Assembly: GCA_002298125.1 (NCBI GenBank)
Contig: DBMJ01000011.1
Coordinates: 473,079 to 537,078 of the forward strand
Direction: 5' to 3'
DNA length: 64,000 bases
Source of the DNA: Clostridium sp. UBA701
GTDB taxonomy: Bacteria; Bacillota; Clostridia; Clostridiales; Clostridiaceae
The stretch's first letter is position 1; every line of letters begins with the position of its first letter. Position numbers and translations under genes: made by a program. This document shows positions 62,515 to 64,000 of the stretch, in pieces. The notes beneath the pieces are model-generated. The model was not told the origin of the DNA. It saw nothing but the letters and a program-made list of their open reading frames with translations, and did not search any database.

Positions 62515-63238
62515 CTTCATGTCCTCCTATCAAATCCATAAATAACTTTTCTAAGTCCTCCTCTTGATACTTTTCCTTTAATTCACTTATAGTTCCCTCT
62601 GCAATCTTTCTTCCTCTATTTATTATAATTACTCTGTCACATAGCTTTTGTACCTCAGTCATACTATGACTGGAGAATATAATGGCACGATTTAAAGCCT
62701 TACATTTCATTATAAAATCCTGCACATTATGGGCTGCAGTAACATCAAGTCCTGCAGTTGGTTCATCAAAGAGCATTACCTTTGGCTTGTGAACTATAGC
62801 ACGGGCTATGGCCACCTTCTGTTTCATTCCTCTTGAGAATTTACCAACTCTTTTATCTATAAAATCCCCCATCTTAAGCTCTTCTGTAAGCTCTTCAATA
62901 CTTCTTTTTGCATCTTCCTTTTCCATGCCATTTAACTCAGCGAAATAGCTTATATTCTCTCTAGCAGTAAGTCTATCATACAAACCTATCTCACCGCCAA
63001 ATAGAATTCCTATACTTCCTCTGATTTTTTCTGCTTCCTCTATCAAATCATAGCCTTCAATGTTTGCAGTACCCTCTGTAGGTTTAAGCATAGTGGCAAG
63101 CATTCGTAGAGTTGTAGTCTTGCCTGCGCCATTTTCCCCTAAGAGTCCTACAATCTCTCCATTATCTACAGTAAAGTTAAGGCAATCCACAGCCTTCTTA
63201 TCCTTGAATTGCTTTGACAGTGACATAACCTCAATCAT
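62504..63238 (-). CDS. ABC transporter ATP-binding protein (NatA-like)
   Basis: A 244-residue ATPase with Walker A GLLGENGAGKTTTLRML, signature FSRGMKQKVAIARAI, Walker B VMLFDEPTAGLD and switch His in FSSHSMTEVQKL. It energises the ABC-2 permease encoded downstream with an 11-bp overlap. GGGGTGG precedes ATG 63238; the longer frame to 63247 begins at a GTG inside that site. Confidence 0.9.
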   Translation of the reverse strand: MIEVMSLSKQFKDKKAVDCLNFTVDNGEIVGLLGENGAGKTTTLRMLATMLKPTEGTANIEGYDLIEEAEKIRGSIGILFGGEIGLYDRLTARENISYFAELNGMEKEDAKRSIEELTEELKMGDFIDKRVGKFSRGMKQKVAIARAIVHKPKVMLFDEPTAGLDVTAAHNVQDFIMKCKALNRAIIFSSHSMTEVQKLCDRVIIINRGRKIAEGTISELKEKYQEEDLEKLFMDLIGGHEDEK

Positions 63239-63266
63239 TAAATCCACCCCTTATCAAAATGTATAA

Positions 63267-63905
63267 TTAGTCCTCCTCTAATAAATGTGGAGTAATTCCT
63301 TGAGTAACAACCTTTATTTCTTTTTCTGACACTTCTATTAAACTTATGCTTGTCTGATGGATAAATGGTGGTTTCCATACATCATCCATAGGCAAATTAT
63401 TTAAATATGTAAATAGAGTTTTTATAGAAGCAGTATGTGTTACTACAAGTATATTTACTTCCTTATCTTCTTTTCTTTCTTTTTCGTACATAAAAATTAT
63501 TTTGTTTAACCCTTTAAGCACTCTCTGAAGAAGTTCACTAAAGCTTTCTCCTCCTTCATTCATGTAGGTATTGGGGGATTCCCAGAAAGCCTTAAAAGCT
63601 ATTCCATAGAGCTTTTCAAGTTCAGGAACTGTTTGTCCCTCCCACTGCCCTAGGTTTATTTCCCTAAATTCATCCACAAAGGTTAGCGGTACATCCCTGT
63701 TTTTTAGAATTAGCTCTGCAGTTTCCCTAGTTCTTTCACTGGGACTACAAAATGCCCCATCAAATTCTATATCATAAAGATACTCTCCTAAGGCCTGAGC
63801 CTGAGATATCCCTCTTTCTGTCAAGGGTGAGTCCTTCCATCCCTGCATGCGTCTTTCTATGTTCCATTTTGTTTCTCCATGTCTTATAAAATATATCTTT
63901 AACAA
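63267..63905 (-). CDS. Histidine phosphatase (phosphoglycerate-mutase-like)
   Basis: A 212-residue protein: catalytic IYFIRHGETKWNIERRMQG with the phospho-accepting His, SPLTERG, FCSPSERTRETAELI, EINLGQWEGQ and VVTHTASIKTLF, which make the full histidine-phosphatase active site. Likely a cobC/GpmB-type phosphatase; the substrate is unknown. The start is TTG at 63905 with GGAGGG 8 nt upstream. It is upstream of natAB in the same direction, with a 28-bp gap. Confidence 0.88.
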   Translation of the reverse strand: MLKIYFIRHGETKWNIERRMQGWKDSPLTERGISQAQALGEYLYDIEFDGAFCSPSERTRETAELILKNRDVPLTFVDEFREINLGQWEGQTVPELEKLYGIAFKAFWESPNTYMNEGGESFSELLQRVLKGLNKIIFMYEKERKEDKEVNILVVTHTASIKTLFTYLNNLPMDDVWKPPFIHQTSISLIEVSEKEIKVVTQGITPHLLEED

Positions 63906-63977
63906 TAAACAAACCCTCCGTCTCTCTTGTTTAACCTACCCATATTTTACACTTAAATAATATAATATGCTAGGAAT

Positions 63978-64000
63978 AAAAAAAGAGGGAGATAAACTCC
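63978..64000 (-). terminator. Partial terminator at the window edge
   Basis: On the minus strand GGAG, a short loop, then CTCC and CTC followed by seven T. The outer part of the stem would lie beyond the window. It would end a gene located to the right. Confidence 0.4.

Overview
The window is an AT-rich chromosomal segment of an anaerobic, spore-forming Firmicute, most like the Clostridiaceae. The evidence is [FeFe]-hydrogenase maturation genes, indolepyruvate:ferredoxin oxidoreductase with phosphate butyryltransferase, sporulation genes (YtxC, an alpha/beta-type small acid-soluble spore protein), T-box leaders before pheS and thrS, and the thrS / infC-rpmI-rplT / ktr / pheST-zapA / U32-mutS2 order common in clostridia. 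The species cannot be named from sequence alone. I see no insertion sequence, prophage or CRISPR array.

Layout. 1-2.8 kb: start of a catalase gene leaving the window, and an Mg-type P-ATPase. 2.8-5.9 kb: a 48-codon gene, an EamA transporter, a VanW protein and a WYL regulator. 6-12 kb: a 1968-residue sortase-anchored surface protein carrying a PHP metallohydrolase domain. 12.2-19.6 kb: TPR membrane protein, GGGtGRT protein with a NifU-like scaffold, tRNA-Leu, ComEC-like secreted metallo-beta-lactamase-fold protein, two-component system. 19.6-22.7 kb: hydF, hydG and a TM1266-type regulator behind a leader that looks like an attenuator. 22.7-24.3 kb: amidase and lipoprotein. 24.3-31.6 kb: a three-gene operon led by a 1625-residue fusion (HD, helical repeats, nucleotidyltransferase, acetyltransferase-like and phosphoribosyltransferase-like parts), then an LDH-like dehydrogenase and a flavodoxin-fold protein. 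31.6-37.7 kb: unknown gene, iorAB, ptb, glnA. 37.8-43 kb: DUF523, mutS2, U32 hydroxylase/peptidase. 43-45 kb: glycosyltransferase and a Cys-rich protein. 45-57.3 kb: the conserved translation, division and potassium block. 57.4-64 kb: DUF6873 protein, five-tRNA operon, Hsp33, methyltransferase, SASP, acidic protein, Nat-type ABC transporter, histidine phosphatase.

How the genes fit together. iorAB would oxidise 2-oxoacids from amino acids to acyl-CoA with reduced ferredoxin, Ptb would turn acyl-CoA into acyl-phosphate, and glnA handles ammonia. The hyd genes mature the hydrogenase that disposes of ferredoxin electrons. The hydrogenase structural gene and hydE are not in the window.

The best candidate for an undescribed system is the 24357-31569 operon, which looks like a nucleotide or cofactor-type pathway with unknown product. 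Other points of interest are possible RNA switches before the hyd operon and the NifU-like gene, an 80-nt inverted repeat after zapA, and an infC reading frame that appears to start at AUU.
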